From Camarhynchus parvulus (lineage: Eukaryota; Chordata; Aves; Passeriformes; Thraupidae): a DNA stretch of 64,000 nt. Under the pieces are notes generated by a model. That model saw only the letters and a list, made by a program, of their open reading frames with translations. It was not told where the DNA came from and made no database searches. Positions 1-15,001 of the stretch are shown here, one piece after another (position 1 is the first letter of the stretch; each line of letters opens with the position of its first letter). The stretch covers positions 42,627,609 through 42,691,608 of the forward strand of contig NC_044574.1 in the NCBI RefSeq assembly GCF_901933205.1, given 5' to 3'. The position numbers were made by a program, and so were the translations under genes.

Positions 1-1043
1 TGTAGATGGACTGTTTGCTTTTTCCGGTTATCTAAAGCATATATGACAGTAGAGTGCAGTGAACTTTTAAAACTCAGCTAGAGGAAAAGCTCTTAACTCA
101 TTTAAACCTTGTTTTACAGGTTGCTGTCTTCCCACAATCTTAGGAAGGAATTTAAAATAAACTGTTACTGAAAGGTAGTTTGTACTTCTGGAGGGACAAA
201 TCTTTCATTGGTTCTCAAATGGTCACATAAGAAGCAGTAAACATGTAAACCTCTTTGCTACTGCTATCTGTGATGTCTGTGCTGCTCTAAAATACTTTCT
301 CTTCACAGGGCAGTGGAGAAAATCATTGTCATCTGGCCATTCTGTTATTGGCAAGTTTGCTAGCAGTGTTAATAGCCACATTGGCATGTGTTAGTAACTG
401 CATTGGCTAGAGAATTACTCTGTGGCCTCACTGATATCAAGCATTGATGTCAAGCAATTTACAAGAATTATTTCTACTCTCTAGCAGTTTGACTTCTTTC
501 AAATCTAGGATTTGTGTTAGAGAAGTGAATTATTTGCAATGTAATTTACAAAAAGCTAGTAAAATTACATGTTGTTTATATTATGACAATTTTTGTCTTT
601 TTTATGATACATAGGAGGTCTTGTATTTATAATCGGAATGTTTGACAATGTCATTTTAAGGGAGTCCAGGCTGCATAAATAACTGAATTTTAGTTGACAG
701 CTACTATCAGAAGCAACTTCACAAAATAGGAAGGGGAAATTTTGATGAGTTGGATTAAGCATCTTTTATTTGAATGGTAATTCAAACTTTTCTGGATCTT
801 AATTACAGTTCTTTCCATGTTAACTAATATAACAGTTAAAAATCCAGATTGTGGATTATGCATGTATACAGCTACTAATGCTTCATTCCAGAAATCAGGG
901 TATTATTGGTGTTATGCAGATTTTTTTTGCTCACAGTGAAATCCTATTTACGAAACCAGAGCAGAGAGAAACAACTTGAAAAGAGGTGGGATTGCTGAGG
1001 ATTTTTTTTGTTCCATTTTGTTTTGGTGTTTTTTTAAGAAGTG

Positions 1044-1083
1044 TCTTTTTTTCTTTTTTTTTTTGGGTTTTTTTTTTTTTTTT
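1044..1083. repeat. T-rich low-complexity tract
   Basis: Nearly pure T with isolated C and a GGG interruption. The surrounding 900-1450 region also has several other T runs of eight or more. I see no element body attached to it. Confidence 0.85.
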
Positions 1084-4000
1084 GATAATTTGGAATGAGG
1101 AAGGAGAAATAACTAGCTATGGGCCACATTTCTAGCACGTTTTTTCTATACTGGCACTTTACTTAAGAAACTGCATTTATTTTATTCTTTATTATTTTGA
1201 AGAGAGATCAGAAAGTCTCCTTAAGAACCTGTGTTTCTTCTCTGGACTTCTGCAGGAATCTGATATCTTGGGACAGTGGTTATGAGAGCATTTTTTTTTT
1301 TTTGTGCCCTCAGTAAAGATTTTGTTTATACATTAAAGGCCGTGCACTATTACATGGGATAATGTTTCCTTTTTGGCCCTGGGATAGGCTGCCCCAGTTC
1401 TAAGCATGATTATTTTTATTTTTTTTAAAGTGTATTCTTGAACATTTGATTGACTTGTTTGTTTCCTTCCCAGCAGTTTTTTCTCCCCCTTGACAGTAAT
1501 GTGAATATCATCACATGTTTTTATGTAAGTATTGTTTATGGTGCATCAGGATTATCAGATTTCATCAAAGTACTTCTCTGGTGCCGAGTAAACCTGGATA
1601 GTCCGCTGTGACACACATAGGCTTGATCATGTAGGATACACAGTGACATTAGATTTGTCCATGTCAGTCATAAGGTGAAGCAAAAGAGGAGGATCTGATC
1701 TACTGGATGGATTATCCATGCTTCTGGAAAGGGTCACAGTGCAATGTCAGTTTAAGTAATCTTGAATGGGAGTCTAATTGCAGAAAATAATTACTGTACT
1801 TAATTTCATAAAATTTGATGTTGTCTTCTGTATAGGCTCAAATAATTTCTACCACAAACCCTGAGATTTGTTTTATACTGTGTATAAAATTGCAGAGAAG
1901 TGAGGAAATGGGTTTTGTTTGTAAAATAAAAAAGTGTAACTGATAAAAGTGATGAATTTTCAGATGACTCTTAGCTTATACTGAGGCGTACAGTGTAAGC
2001 TGTGCAGCTACAATGCTGTTGTGTTGCTGGCAGCATGAGAGTTGTGCAGAACAATATGTATGTGGCAGCTGAAAGGCTCACAGAAACAAGTGTCTAACAG
2101 CAGCTTCTTTTTAGTTTTGTTGGATAGGAATGAAAGTGCTATACCTGATGTAAGTGACAGCAATTTAGCAATCAATAAAACCTTCCATACAATATGAATT
2201 CATGTCTTTTTTCCATTAAGGTTTTTATAGTAAGAACAGCAAAAAACATCTGTATTGAAGTGAAAGTAATTCAGTATTGACGTGGACTGTTTCCCATAGC
2301 ACAGTACCAACATTTTTGCACATCAGCTGTAATGGGAAGTGAGAAACTATTGATTGCTGTTTTATGCAGAGCTTCCTGTCTGCATGAAAGGATTAGCAAA
2401 ACAGATACAGAATTGTTCATGCATTTTCTCTAGCGTGTTTTTTATAAAACACAGAAACACCTCTGGAGTTAAGTATGAGTTCTGGGTGAGAGTTTTGTGG
2501 CAGGATTATCCCTTATGTGTTACTGTCTTCCTGTTGCTGCTTGTCTTGAATCTGCGTGGGATAGATTTTGTAACATTTAATTGTGTTGCTCAAGTCAGTA
2601 ACATGTTAACTTCTTTCAGGTGCATCTTAGCACCAGGGTTTTGTTAACCTTCCTTTATGTTTTTGTTTGAATATAATGAGTACACAAGCCCCAAACTTGT
2701 ATCTAAAGCATGGATTAATTGGAGGCACTCACCTGCAAATTAGACCTCAGCAGTAAAATAATTGAGCTAAATGTCTATTAGGTAAATCTGCTAAATGTCT
2801 CCTTGCAAGGAAGGTTGAAATCACCGACAAGAAAACTGTAGTTGAAAATGCTTGGGAAATTTGTATTGTGCTGGGGTTTTTTTTCTTCAAAATCCTGCAC
2901 ACCTTCCCTCCTGTGTTTGAGAATTGCAGGTAATGTGTGAAATGCTCATTTCTGCCAATGTGTTTTTGCAGCCTTTGCTTTATTTTTTAGGGAGAGCATG
3001 TCTGCAAGACGTGTCAGCTTTACTCTTTCTGCTCCAATAATAGTTCTTGAGTTTTTAGATGCTGCAAATGTTGGGTTTTTTTCCCCAGATGATGCATCAC
3101 TAAGAGAAGGGACGAAGGGTTAAGTCCTTCAGACAAGGGAGAGTCAGTGCAGCATCAGTGTGAATTATGAGAACCAAAGGCTGCACATAGAGAAAAATAA
3201 GACTTCGCAGAGACCAGATGAGAAACTGTAATTAACTGAAACCTCTCAGTGAGGTGAAAAGGATGGTGGAAGAATTAAGACTAAAGGAGACTAGAGCTAT
3301 TACGTCTGAAAGGAAATATTTGAAAACTTACTATATTTACCTGGCAGACTGGAGTAGAGGAGGCATTTCTGGATTAGATGAGTATAAATGGAAGAATGGA
3401 GGAGCAAGAGTGTGTTAATGTGGGTGCAGCCAATGGTGAAAATGAAAATGTCGGCACCTTGATACAAATAAATCTTTTTACAGCAAGTTATAAATGCATT
3501 TCTGAAAAGTGCAGGTATTGTATGTATCTGCATGTTCCAGTGCCCTCATGCTCCAAATTATAACTCGGTATACTACAGAAAATTCAGTGGCAGGTGAAGA
3601 ATTGTGGACCACTGCAGAATGATAAGGAGAGATTTGCAACTGCACTGGGATTTTCACTGAGGAAGCGCTTGCAAGCACAGTTCTAAACAAGTCTTAAAAG
3701 TAAAGTGTGAAGAGTGAAGCCAAAGTTTGCATGGTGAATATCTTTAAAAAAATAGGCTAATATTTTACAGCTGATTGAATGTAGGGATTACCTTACAACA
3801 CTGAGTTTGTTTTTTTGTGACAGGCAAGTGGTGAGCTGAGGAATGAGAAGTGAGTTTATAGCCACAGAATATCATGCTGAGAGGATGCATTGTTGGGAGA
3901 CTGTTGTGATAAGAATGTAGCTTGTGCAATCAAAAAAGCCTTTGTGCTGCATCCAAAAGTGGGGTTTTTTTGTTTGGTTTTTTTTTAGTGGGAAAAGACA

Positions 4001-4229
4001 TTACAAATCATAATGTGACTTAACTATTTCCAAGTAAATCGCCTTGACAAGCAAACTTCCTGCACTGACAACTAGAGATCTACTCTCAATAAAGCAGCAA
4101 TATAGATTATGAATATAAGAGCTCCATACAAAAATTTGAGCATGGCTTCAGCTGCCTGATGAGTCACATTTCATGTCCTGTAGGTATATTAATTATTTCC
4201 TGCTCATTCAATGTCTTTTCTTCCCATGC

Positions 4230-4249
4230 AACATGCTAATGAGCATGTT
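4230..4249. repeat. Short perfect inverted repeat
   Basis: Eight-base perfect arms (AACATGCT and AGCATGTT) are separated by AATG. The left half contains ATGCTAAT, close to a POU octamer-type site, and TGAGTCA, an AP-1 core, lies about 80 bases upstream. It could be a small regulatory element or chance; conservation cannot be judged here. Confidence 0.4.
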
Positions 4250-7200
4250 TCTTTTAAAGAAAGCTTGGCAGTGCAAACTGACTAGAATAATTTAATTCTG
4301 TTAATGACTTTGTTCTATTTAGAACTGAAAATCCCAGTGAAGGAGTTTTGTGTTGCCCTAAATCAAACTTTAACAGGAAATTCGAAAGTAACTAGCAATC
4401 AATCACAGTAGCTAAATGAAAGCATAGATAAAATTGCTTGCTGCTTACATAAATTATTGTAGTGAAGTGCACTTTTTTGTTTTCCTGGGCAAACCTGATT
4501 GATTATTTTTGGTTTTTTGAATTTTTTTTGTTTGTTTTTTAATTTTTAGGTGAGGTTGTAAATATCCATTAATTGTATAAGAGGAAAGAAAACTTCTCCT
4601 GGTATTTCTGCAGTTTTAGTTGCCATGCAGTTGCCAGTTCAGTGATGCAGTTTTTCTGGATTGGTTGGAATAGAAAGACTGTGCTTAAAGTGGCACAGTG
4701 AGTTTCAAAGATTCACATGCTGAAGAGAAGGTCCACTCACCGCCCGTAACATAACCCTGTGGCAGTGCAATTTTAGTTTTGTATTCTCTCACAGGTTTCA
4801 ATTTCTCAGTTTTTGTTCTTGGGAAGCTTTAATGATGAAAACACTGCTAAGAAATTGGAAGCTATCTCTAGCCCATATCTCCAGCCTGATTAATTATGAT
4901 CTGATAACTCCTTTCTTTTTTCCCTTTTCCCCCAAACTTGTCCTGGCCTTCTTCCATCAACAACATCCCTGAGGAGCCTGTGAGATCCTCAGCTGTTCTG
5001 GAGAGCTTCATGTTGGCCAGGTGCAGTGAGCAGTGCTATCAATTGCTCTTTCAGGTCCCTGTGTGGTTCAGCCTTGCTGCATCAAACACACTGACAGAAC
5101 TGTGCAGGGGGGGAGTGTTTTGTGGTGAGAAGTTGTTCTTGGAGACAGAAAATAGTGACTGAATAACCTGATATGCAACCCAGTGTTGATAGATAATTGT
5201 TCTGCCTCCATCCTCACAGTTCCTCTCACCCTACTTGATTTTTCTTGAGAAATCATAGTAGTACAGCATACTGTGTATAAGATGTACCAGTGGTTGTTAA
5301 CAGTGCTTCACATTGGTTTTAATAACAAAATCTGACAACAGTTTTCATTTGTAACAGAAAATAGGCAAGCAGTAAACCCTGAGGTTGATTGAGGCACACA
5401 CAAAGGAAACCTAAACCAAAGTGAGGAAGATGTTCAAGTAAATAATGTCTGGATATTTTCTTTTTTAACATGTTCAGTTCAGCAGTGTGCCCAGTAATAG
5501 TTGCTAAACCTCAGCATTCCACTGAGAAACATTCAGGCCAACCTGGCTGACTGTCCTGGCAGATGCTGTGTATTGGTGAAGCTGAGCAGGGGATATTCTG
5601 GTGGAGGAATGCCAAAATGGCTTTGAGTGAAAAGCTGTCCTTGTGATGAGAAAATGTCTAGCTTTTTTCTGTTTCACAATTCCTTAGTTTCTTAAATTCC
5701 ATAAATAGTTGCTGTGAATAGTAAACAGATCTAGTATTGCAGGTAATAAAGACCTAATAAAAACCTTTAAATTGTGGTCAAACTTCTAAATTGTCTAAAA
5801 TTTTGGACTCAGGAATATTCCAGGACATACAAGTCTCATGCTAGCACAGTACGTATAGAGAAATAAAAGAAAAAATCACAGGCAAGAAGCCATTACCAAT
5901 AATGGTCACAAGTAGAAAATGGGAGAACTTTCTACTCTGGAGCATATTGCATCTCCATACACATCTTCCAAAAATAAAAGCCTAAATGTTATTGCTCTGT
6001 TCAAAGGGAAAACAGAAAGGATGGTGAGGTGAGGTGTGTTTATAAAATGAGCAGCCAGAACATAAATGTCTGTGTGCTGTTCTGTAAGTGCGTGCCTTAC
6101 ACCCTGCTTATACTGCAGCAGTTAATTTGAAACAACTCTGGGGATAACTGATACCTGTGTGAGAGGTGTGCAGGATGTGACAGACAGAACTATTGATTTT
6201 CTGCAGGACACACATCACAGTTAACCACTAGGAGCCAGCATGTTTTAAAATAACACAGCTGTTGTCACTCCTACCTCAGGGCAACACTGTGTTTTCACAC
6301 TGTTCTCCTTGCTTTAAGACATGTCAGTTCTTACTTTTTTTAATGTGGTGCTTTTCTCTAGTGTAGACAGGACCGAAGTAGTATGTGGTTGAATTTAGAA
6401 ATGTTCCTGTGTAAAGAACACACTTACACTTTCCTCATCCTCTTTCCTTTTCTTTCTCCCTTTTTTTTTTTCTGAAAGGTTTTCCTGTATGTTCTCACAT
6501 GCAGTTCACATGAAATCACTTCTTTCTTTCAGTAAAAGGGGAATATAATTTGTATTATGCAAGAGAGAATAAAGGTAAAATTAAAATGTCTTAGCCTCAC
6601 ATTTTGATGAAAAGTAGTTTTAGTCAGCTAAGCCTCTTGCAAAAATGCATTTGATGCTCAGCTTTCTGAATTCATTTTCAGTGCTTTTAGTTTTGCTTAG
6701 ACTGCTGTAATTTCCCCCTGTGCTGAGGCTGATCAGGACAGTGCTGAGCAGAGTGAGATGCTGCTTTCCTCCTCCCTGTGCACACCCTGTCCTTCCTCTT
6801 TCTCAGCCTGCCCCTTCCAGAATGGAGGGAGGTGGTGGGCAGAGACACAGCCACATCACTGTCATCCCAACCCAGAGCTCTGCCCCTTCTTCCACTCCTA
6901 CCAAAAGCCTCTTTGTTGGCTCCTGAGCAGAATAAAATGATAATCTGTTGTTTCCCTCCTGAGCACCAAAGACCATTAGAGAAGTGAGTGCATTACAGGG
7001 GAAGAAGAAATGGGTTTCTTGAGATTTCTTGATGCCTAGAGGTTAGAAAGGGATCACCTGCTGGAAACAATGGAGTCGTGTTTATAGGGTCATGTCTTCT
7101 AAAATTCACTGTGGAGTTTGTAGAGACTCTAAAGCTGTTTTGCTGACAACTTTGTTGTTTCTCCTGTCTGAAAGCATCACAACAATAAGAATAATGGTTG

Positions 7201-10200
7201 TGATCTATAATTTGCCACAACTATAAGGTGCACTGAGCATGGAGTTGCATTTTTCCTCCAAATAGCTTTGCATGGTTTTGGGGTTTTTTTTTTTGCATTT
7301 GAAATGGGACTGAGAAGTGTCACTGATTCACTCCATTGGATTTCTAAATTTTGTTTGGCAAGGTCAATGCAGTTTGGGAAACAGAAATTCTACAGCTGCT
7401 TTGCTCATTGCCTCCCTGCAGTGATCGTTGTCCCTAACAAATACACAGCCTGAGCAGTAACTAAGCATAGCACAGAACACAGAAATGGATCCTGCCCCAT
7501 GGTGCTATGCTTAGTTCCTGTTCAGGAGCTGGATGACTGTAGTTGCTTGCAAAGCTTGTTTCTTACAAATCTCTGGGGGCTGCTGGGATGGTTTTGCATC
7601 CAGGCCATTAGTCCAAATATTAGTATTGAAGCATTTTTGCTACTAAAACCCAAAATGTTTCCTACAGGGCTCAAGGTGGTGTAAGTCTACCAGCCCTGGG
7701 GGCCATGTCTCAGTTTGGTGGTTTTCACACAGGTACTGAGGTAGATCCAGCCTCTGCTGCTCCATGTCCCGCCTCTTGCCACCCTTTCCTAGGAACAAGT
7801 GTCAGTGTCAGCAGCTTCAGCAGGCCAGTGTCAGCTATTTGGAAATGTGCCCAGCTCTTTTGGCTGTTTGCTGCCTGATCATCCATACCCACCAACACAC
7901 ACTACCAAAACCTGGCCATGCAAACCCCATACAACCATCTACTTATCATGCTGGATATTAAGCTGGAGAAAATAAAGCATATACACATTCCTAGGGAAAT
8001 AAATTTTGGGAAGCTAAATTTGTAGTTCCTATTTCACATTCTTTTCTCCTTTTAAATCAAGATGTGAATGTTGTGATATGCATTCTGTGTGTATGGTGAT
8101 CCTTGCTGTTGCATCCCATAACAGGAGGAGGGAGAGGAAGTGTTTTTGTATTTGCTCTGCTCTGAAGTCTTCTTTGTCTTGCCAAAATTTCTTCTTTGGC
8201 ATTTTTTCCGTATCTGGCTCATTGAAGCATGCATTTGTTTTCCATTAGTTTCTTCAGTTAATATGATGAGTTTCATTATTTTATTTTTAAGTACTGCATT
8301 TGAAATGAAAAAACACCCTCATTCAATGGTCTGATAAACTGGTGTTATTTGCTGTCTTTGCCTCAGGTCCTTCTTTTCACTCATTTTCCTTCTTTTTCTC
8401 TTTGATTCACATCTTGGAGCCAGCTTTGCTCATGCATACATCATTTAATGTGTTTTCATGAGTGTGGTACTGCACACAGAAACCCCCAGTGTGAGCCCTA
8501 GCCTGCTGTGAACTCTGCTCACCTCACCTGTGTGCTGGGAACAGAATGCTGGAGGTACCAGGGACAAGATGGTGAAAAAAGCAAGGTGTGCTAAGGAAGC
8601 ACTAACATTTTTGAACTATCTCTCTTGGCTGGTTGATTCACTTTCTATCTATCTACATCTTCCACATCTGTTCTGGGCTTCTTCTCCTTTGACAGAAGGA
8701 AGTAGAAATAAAAAGTGCACAGGAGAATAAGTATTGAGAAGTAACACTGAAGTAAGATTTTTCACAAGCTTTCTGTGTCCTATAAACCCACCACAGAAGT
8801 AGGGCCATAGGATCAAACCTCCCAAACTTCATACTATAAAGCTTCCTCTATGAAACCCTAATTTTTTCTCTTTTCCCTTAAGTAGAGATTTAAGCCAACA
8901 GATAAGTCTTGAGTCTTGCCTCATAGACCAAAGGTAAATAAATCCCCCCAGCATACACTGGCAGAGAAATTTAAAAGTTACATTGTCCTTATGGCTGCAT
9001 TTTCTAAAATGTCTTTTCTCTGCCAGCACTTTTGGTCATAAGCCTGCTTCAGCAAATTCTGCACTCGCATTTATGCCCTCAGTCTGTACTAGTCATAACA
9101 GGAGAGGTGATTTCTACCACATTGAATTGTTTTGTAATTCAAATTATAATCAGTTACAATCAGTAAATATTTATTGGGGTGAGGCAGCAAGAGAGACTGT
9201 GCTGGGCTTGCTGGGACGGGGTGTTTCAATTAATTTTGAAGTGTTCTAACTGCATTAATGTACTGTTTCTTTCTTTCATGTCCTTTCCCACCTCAGAAAG
9301 TGATGAACTGAGGGATCAATATTTGTTCTGTCTAAACACCAGTTTAAAATTCCAGTTTGAACCATTTTCTCATTGTTGTGCCTTTGCCTTTCCTCTGTGT
9401 TTCTTCAAAGAGGGAAAAAATCCCCAGGCTGAGATATTAGTCAAAGAGTTTTGTCTCTCTAGCAGGTCAAAAAATGTGAAGTGGCTTCTGAACTTGGGCA
9501 TACAAAAGCTCCCTGCATTGAATGGCTGCTTTAGATGTAGGTTTTGAAGAGGGAATTGCATCTCCCAGCACTCTGGTGAAGCTTTTTAATACATTAATTG
9601 ATGGGCAGAGGGAAAGCCAGGCATGAGTTCACAGAGGAGTAATTTAGTAGGAAATCAAAGTCGCCCAAGAGAGAATTTTAACACTCTTCATCCTCCTCCG
9701 GAAAATACCTACTTTCCCAGTTATCTTCACCTCTTGGGGAGTTTTTTACCTGTGATCAGCAGCAGTTTGATGTCCCTGGATATGCTATGTTGCTGTCCAT
9801 AACTTGAGTGCATGGGAGAACTGGCTGCAATCCCTGGATAAACACCCATGTACGTGCCTGCCCTCCATGCCAGGCCAGAGGCAGCCCTTGGCAGGAGCCT
9901 GCCTATGACCCAGCCTGTTGTGATTCACTGCCCAGTTTATTGGTGCAAATGGAGGCAGCCAGCTGATGTTAACTCACAGAGGTGTGAACTGGAGCAGATG
10001 AAATGCTGGCCTGCATCTTGTCTTGTGGCTGAGGGGCAGCAACCTGTGTGGAGGAGCAGCAGAAAGCAAGTCATAACTGCTGCCAGGATGGCCAGGCATC
10101 CTCTCTGAACATATTTTTCTGCCCCAGTTTAATCTCCCTGGTTCTCAAGTCTTTGTGCTTTTACTCACTGAGAGGAGTTTTGATGCATTTCCCCATCCTC

Positions 10201-12727
10201 AACATTTCCACTTTGCCATTCATTCCTTGCCTCATGATTAACTGTGTTTGAAATTGGACACAGAGGCATGTGCAAGTGGAAAACCAAAAGAGAAGTCCCA
10301 AACTGTGCTGTTACTATTAATGGCAGGGCTAGCAGCCAGCGAGTTCACTTGGTTATGCCAAACCCAGATTAGACAGTACAAACCCTGACAATTTGGTATT
10401 AGTTTCTGAAGAAATTATTTAAAGTCTGTTTTCTACTGGGGAGACAAGACTGCATTTTGCATGAAAAGAATAACTTTCTTTAGCTGTTGAGCAAACGCAG
10501 AGCATCTGCCTAATATATATATCCAAGAAAATGTAGGCAGAAAATGTTCATTTTGGAACTTAGTGGATGAAATTTTGTCCCTTTGGAGTAAATGGGAGAT
10601 TTGCCATTGACTCCAGTCAGGCAGGCGTTTCACCCGATACTTTTTGCATATGTTTTTATATGTTACGATAATTCATGAATGAACTAAAATAGTCCTGTAG
10701 AGAATATACAAGGATTGTTCTTCTCTGGCTTAGGGGGAGCAGCCTTCATTTATACTGGGGTCCTTGGAAAGAAATATGGATGGGAGAGTCTTTACCACAT
10801 TAACAATACATACTTGATCTTGTATCTCTGTTTTGTGTAATCTATCAACAGCAGCATTGCACAGAGTTAGCTGAGAAAGGAGCACAGATGGGAAGAAAAT
10901 GTTTGAAACCAGATCTGAAGGAGGCTGAGGTGACTTTTCTGGATGGGGGTCGTAATCAGCATAGAAAGCAGAGTATCTTGCCCTTTGAGGATGTCTGTCT
11001 TAGGTTGTTCCAAGTCTATGATCCAAAGGCCTAGCTGGGCTTCCAACCTCATTCTGGCTGGATTTCTGAATGCTTAAGAAATCATTAGTAGCCAGGAGAT
11101 CTTTGGGGGTTTATTTGTTTGTTACCTGGCATAGGGAGATTTTGAAGAATCCTTGTGGACACACACCTTGTCATTTCAGCCAGGTTTCTGCCTCCCAGCA
11201 TCAAGTTCCTTCAACATGCTCCTTATGAAGATGCATCTTCTACCTGATGAGAAGCTGATACCCATGGACATTATGGGCTGGTTTTATCCCCTGTGAATGC
11301 ACAATGCCTGTGCTCCATAGTCTGCTTTGGCCACCTCTTGCCTTGATTGGAATATGTTAGTCTTGGCCCAGGAAGTTCCAACAGTCCAAAGGAGCTTGTC
11401 CTTTCCTGGCTTAGCCACCAGTTAGGGCTGGCCCTCAGCCTGGAAGGCTGCTAATGTAAGAGACAGAAGGGGTAGCTGGAGAGCCATTTCTGTTCTGTTT
11501 CTGGAAGAAACTTCCATTCTTGTCCTGGTCAGAACATCTCCAGAGGATGAATAAGTGGTTTGGAACTTGGGGAAGGAGAGAAAGAGGATGAAGTTAATGC
11601 CATGATATTTTCTGTTGTAGGACTCTGGTTAGCAGGTAATTGGGGGAATCCTCCATTACTGTAACTGCATTTAGCTTCAATATGCAGTGAAGTGACCACC
11701 TAGAGAAAATAAAACCATAGCTAAATTAAAGCCCATGTAAATCAGAGCAGGAGCAGATATTACAAATAATTGGTAGGATAAAAATGTTGGTGATGCTGTT
11801 GACTGCAGAGTAGAGAAGTCCCAAACTTTTACTGACAGATCTGCTTTGCCCAGCTTGGGTGTGAAAGCAGTAGAGCTGTTTGGATGGTATTGTGTGCAAG
11901 TAAATAAGCTTGTCTTTTCAGAGCAACTGGGTATCTTCCTGTTGCTGTGGTATGACTAATCCCAGCCATGATATTTTGCTTCCTTGTAGTTAAAAGACAT
12001 CTGTATTTCCAAGTGGATCCTACAGTGACTACATGGCAGTTACTGCAATTAAAAAGGTGTGATTTAAATTAAAAGATTATTTTAGTCATTGCTAAAGACT
12101 TGCGTCTGTTTAGCAGCCTAACAGTGCACAGTTTGGAGAGGTCTGGATTTTTCAATTCCCTGGTATACTACTGAGTCCTGAATTCTAGCTGGTACTTCTG
12201 CTATAGCCCTGTGCCTTCAACCTAGGCAGTAATGGCATAAAGTTGTCGCAGTAAATAAAAATTTCAGATAAAGGCTTTAGTGTTCAAGCAAAGAAGCCTT
12301 TGGGAATATTTCAACTCATTCTGATTTCCTTTAAATATTATCTTGGCCACAAAATACTATTATTTGTCCTTGCAATGTGGTTTTTTTTCTGGAAGCCTTT
12401 AACACAAATTCTCTTGTATCATATTGTAATGTAATAAATTTTCGTGGTTTGGCTGATGTTGTGGTTTAAGCCTGTTCTAAAACAGAAGGAAGAAAAGTAG
12501 CCTAAAATAGCAATTAGAAGAGAGATTTGAGGGTTATGAATTATTTTCTATTCCTGTCACTAGCTTAGCTCTCAGCTCAGCATGCCTTGAAGTTGCAGGA
12601 AATGTTTTATTGATTTCAGTAGATCTTGGTTCAGGTGCATTTAGTCTAACCTTAGACAAGTCAGGTGCCTTCTGTGCTTGGGACTGAAAAATACATGTTC
12701 TGCTTACCCCTCCAACAGATCACTGTA

Positions 12728-12748
12728 AAGATTCATTCATTCATTCAC
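12728..12748. repeat. (TTCA)n microsatellite
   Basis: About four to five tandem copies of a TTCA/ATTC tetranucleotide. Simple repeat with no other feature. Confidence 0.8.
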
Positions 12749-14984
12749 ATCTGTAGAGAGCTTTAGGGCTTGTAAATGAATGCCACTTTCTAAAGTAAAA
12801 ACTATTATTTCAATGTAGATGAATTCATTTTACCTTCCCACCAGCTGCCAACAATCTGTTTAGTGCAATGAAATTCTGACAGCCTGTGTCAACAACCGAA
12901 AGCTCATTCATGACAGAGAGAAAAAAAAGGGGAAAATTCAGACCTGAACCCTTCCCCTAGCAGAGAATGGCTTTGTGTATGAAAATAAAAATTTTGTCTA
13001 TCATTTCAAAAGGCCCTCTCATAAAAGAAATGCACATTAAATTAAAACTGCTGTTAGTTTTTCATTCCATTGCACTGCAGACCCCTCCTGGCTCTTGATG
13101 AAGAGTGAGGTGAAATATCGCACAACTGAGCTACAGAGAAAACAGCAAGCTGTTCCAAGTGCATAAGCCAAAATGAGCATTCAGAGAGAGATCACCCTGT
13201 CATGAGCTCATGCTGGCAATATGTTTTTTTCTATGGGTGTAAACTGAGATTTGAGCCTGAGAGAGACTCCATATTCAGCCCTGCAGGAGCACTTTTGTGC
13301 ATGTTGTTTTCTTTAGAATAAGTGAGGAAGTTGTGAACTGCTCCCAGACCTAAAAAATACCTACAGCCACAGTGAGTTCAATGGCCTTCTCCCCTTCCAC
13401 CCCCCCATGCAGCAATAAACTGAAGATGGAGTCAGAGAGAACACATGCGGGTTTTACTGAAGGAACAATTTTGCCCTGTGTGATTACTTGGGTTTTGTGG
13501 TGGTCTGAGCATTTTGCGTGCTTTCATGTGGGAGGTGGTAGGCAGATGTATGTTTGTGGTGGGCAGAGGCAGGGACATGGTGGTCAGGGCTGGGAAGCTG
13601 GAAGGCAGACTGAGTCCCTGTGTGGGGCAGGCATGATCTGGAGCCTGATGTCCCTGCCCATGTGTGGTAGTGGGGAGCCCATCTGTATCATGACTCTGGG
13701 CAGAGCCCAAAGTCAGCAGAGTGCCCAGTTTCTCTGTTCTCTGAATTTTCAGTCAAATAAGTACTGTGCTGTAGAGGAACAATGTCATTTGAATTTACTA
13801 GGATATTTTATGCCCTTCTCAGTGCTGGTTTATTTTTGCTAGATGTGAACAAAACTGGGATTTCTGGTATAAACTGCCCCTTCCAGGCAGTCACACCTCC
13901 CTCTGCCTGAGGTCTACTCCCAGCAGAATGTGATCTGTTGCACATCCTGTTCTAGAGCTAAACACTTCACAATTCCTTTCAAGAGTGTCATATCACTCTT
14001 ATTGGTAAAGTCTGAAAAGCATAGAATTAATTCTTTTCCTGGGTGACCTAAAAAAGGCTAGTAACTCTTGTTAGGAAAAAAAGTTATTTAAAAATAGATG
14101 TACTTTTCTAACCCCTAAAGTGCTGGCACCCAGTTTTAGAGTATGACTGTGGCTGGGGGCATTGTGGCACTGGGAGAGGCCACCCCAGCTGTGCTGTACC
14201 CAAGACACCTACTCCGATGAACATGTTTAGGAATCCAGTTTCATTATCCGGATGGCATTTTTCAGAGCAGTTTAGAGATGGGATGCATTTTGAGTTATTT
14301 TGAAAGAAGCAACCATAAACCCTTTGATGCAGGAATTCAGAAACAATGTGGTCAAGTCAGGCATGAACACATGGCAAATGTAATTGAAATAGTAAGCTGG
14401 GCCTACAGACAGTTCTTGCCTAAAATTAGCTGTAGGAATTTAGTCTTTCTATGATATCTTCTTGTTCCTGTTGTCATATTCTAGTGCATGAATGGACATG
14501 GGTTTAGAAGTCCTGCATTCCTTTTACAGATGCCTAGCAGCCTTTCTTTTTCCTCTAAATACATAACATAAGTTTATCTTATGCCTTACTTAAAGGTTTA
14601 AGAAACTTCTCCTTCCTATCCTTTTTGTCTGAGTTCACTCTGAAACACACTGATTTCTATATTTACTGCAGTCTGATACATGGAAGCGCTGCAACCCATA
14701 CCTAGGGTTATGTTAAAGGTAACCTAGTCAAAGATGTGAATATTTGTGAATATTCTAGGAGTGATGAAAAAAACATTTAGAAATATATTTTTATTGACTA
14801 TTTTATGGTGGGGAATAATCTGCTGTGGATAACAGTGTGATGTCCATGTTCGAAGCTTTAAAACCACTGTAGCAATGCTGTGATCTCAAGCATTTCATAA
14901 CTGACATTCCCACCACCAGAGCAGAAAATACAAAGCTAAAATTGGTAAAAGCCTGTGTTATTTTATTCTTGAACACACACAGAG

Positions 14985-15001
14985 AAAAAAAAAAAAAAAA
15001 A
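14985..15001. repeat. Poly-A run of 17
   Basis: An uninterrupted A17 follows a short CA-rich stretch. No polyadenylation signal sits at the expected distance before it and no flanking duplication was found, so I treat it as a simple homopolymer rather than a retrocopy tail. Confidence 0.85.

Noticed and set aside
13372..13842. 156-codon open frame as a gene
   Set aside because: It opens from GTG, has no domain or signal, shows random composition, and a second frame on the opposite strand is also open.
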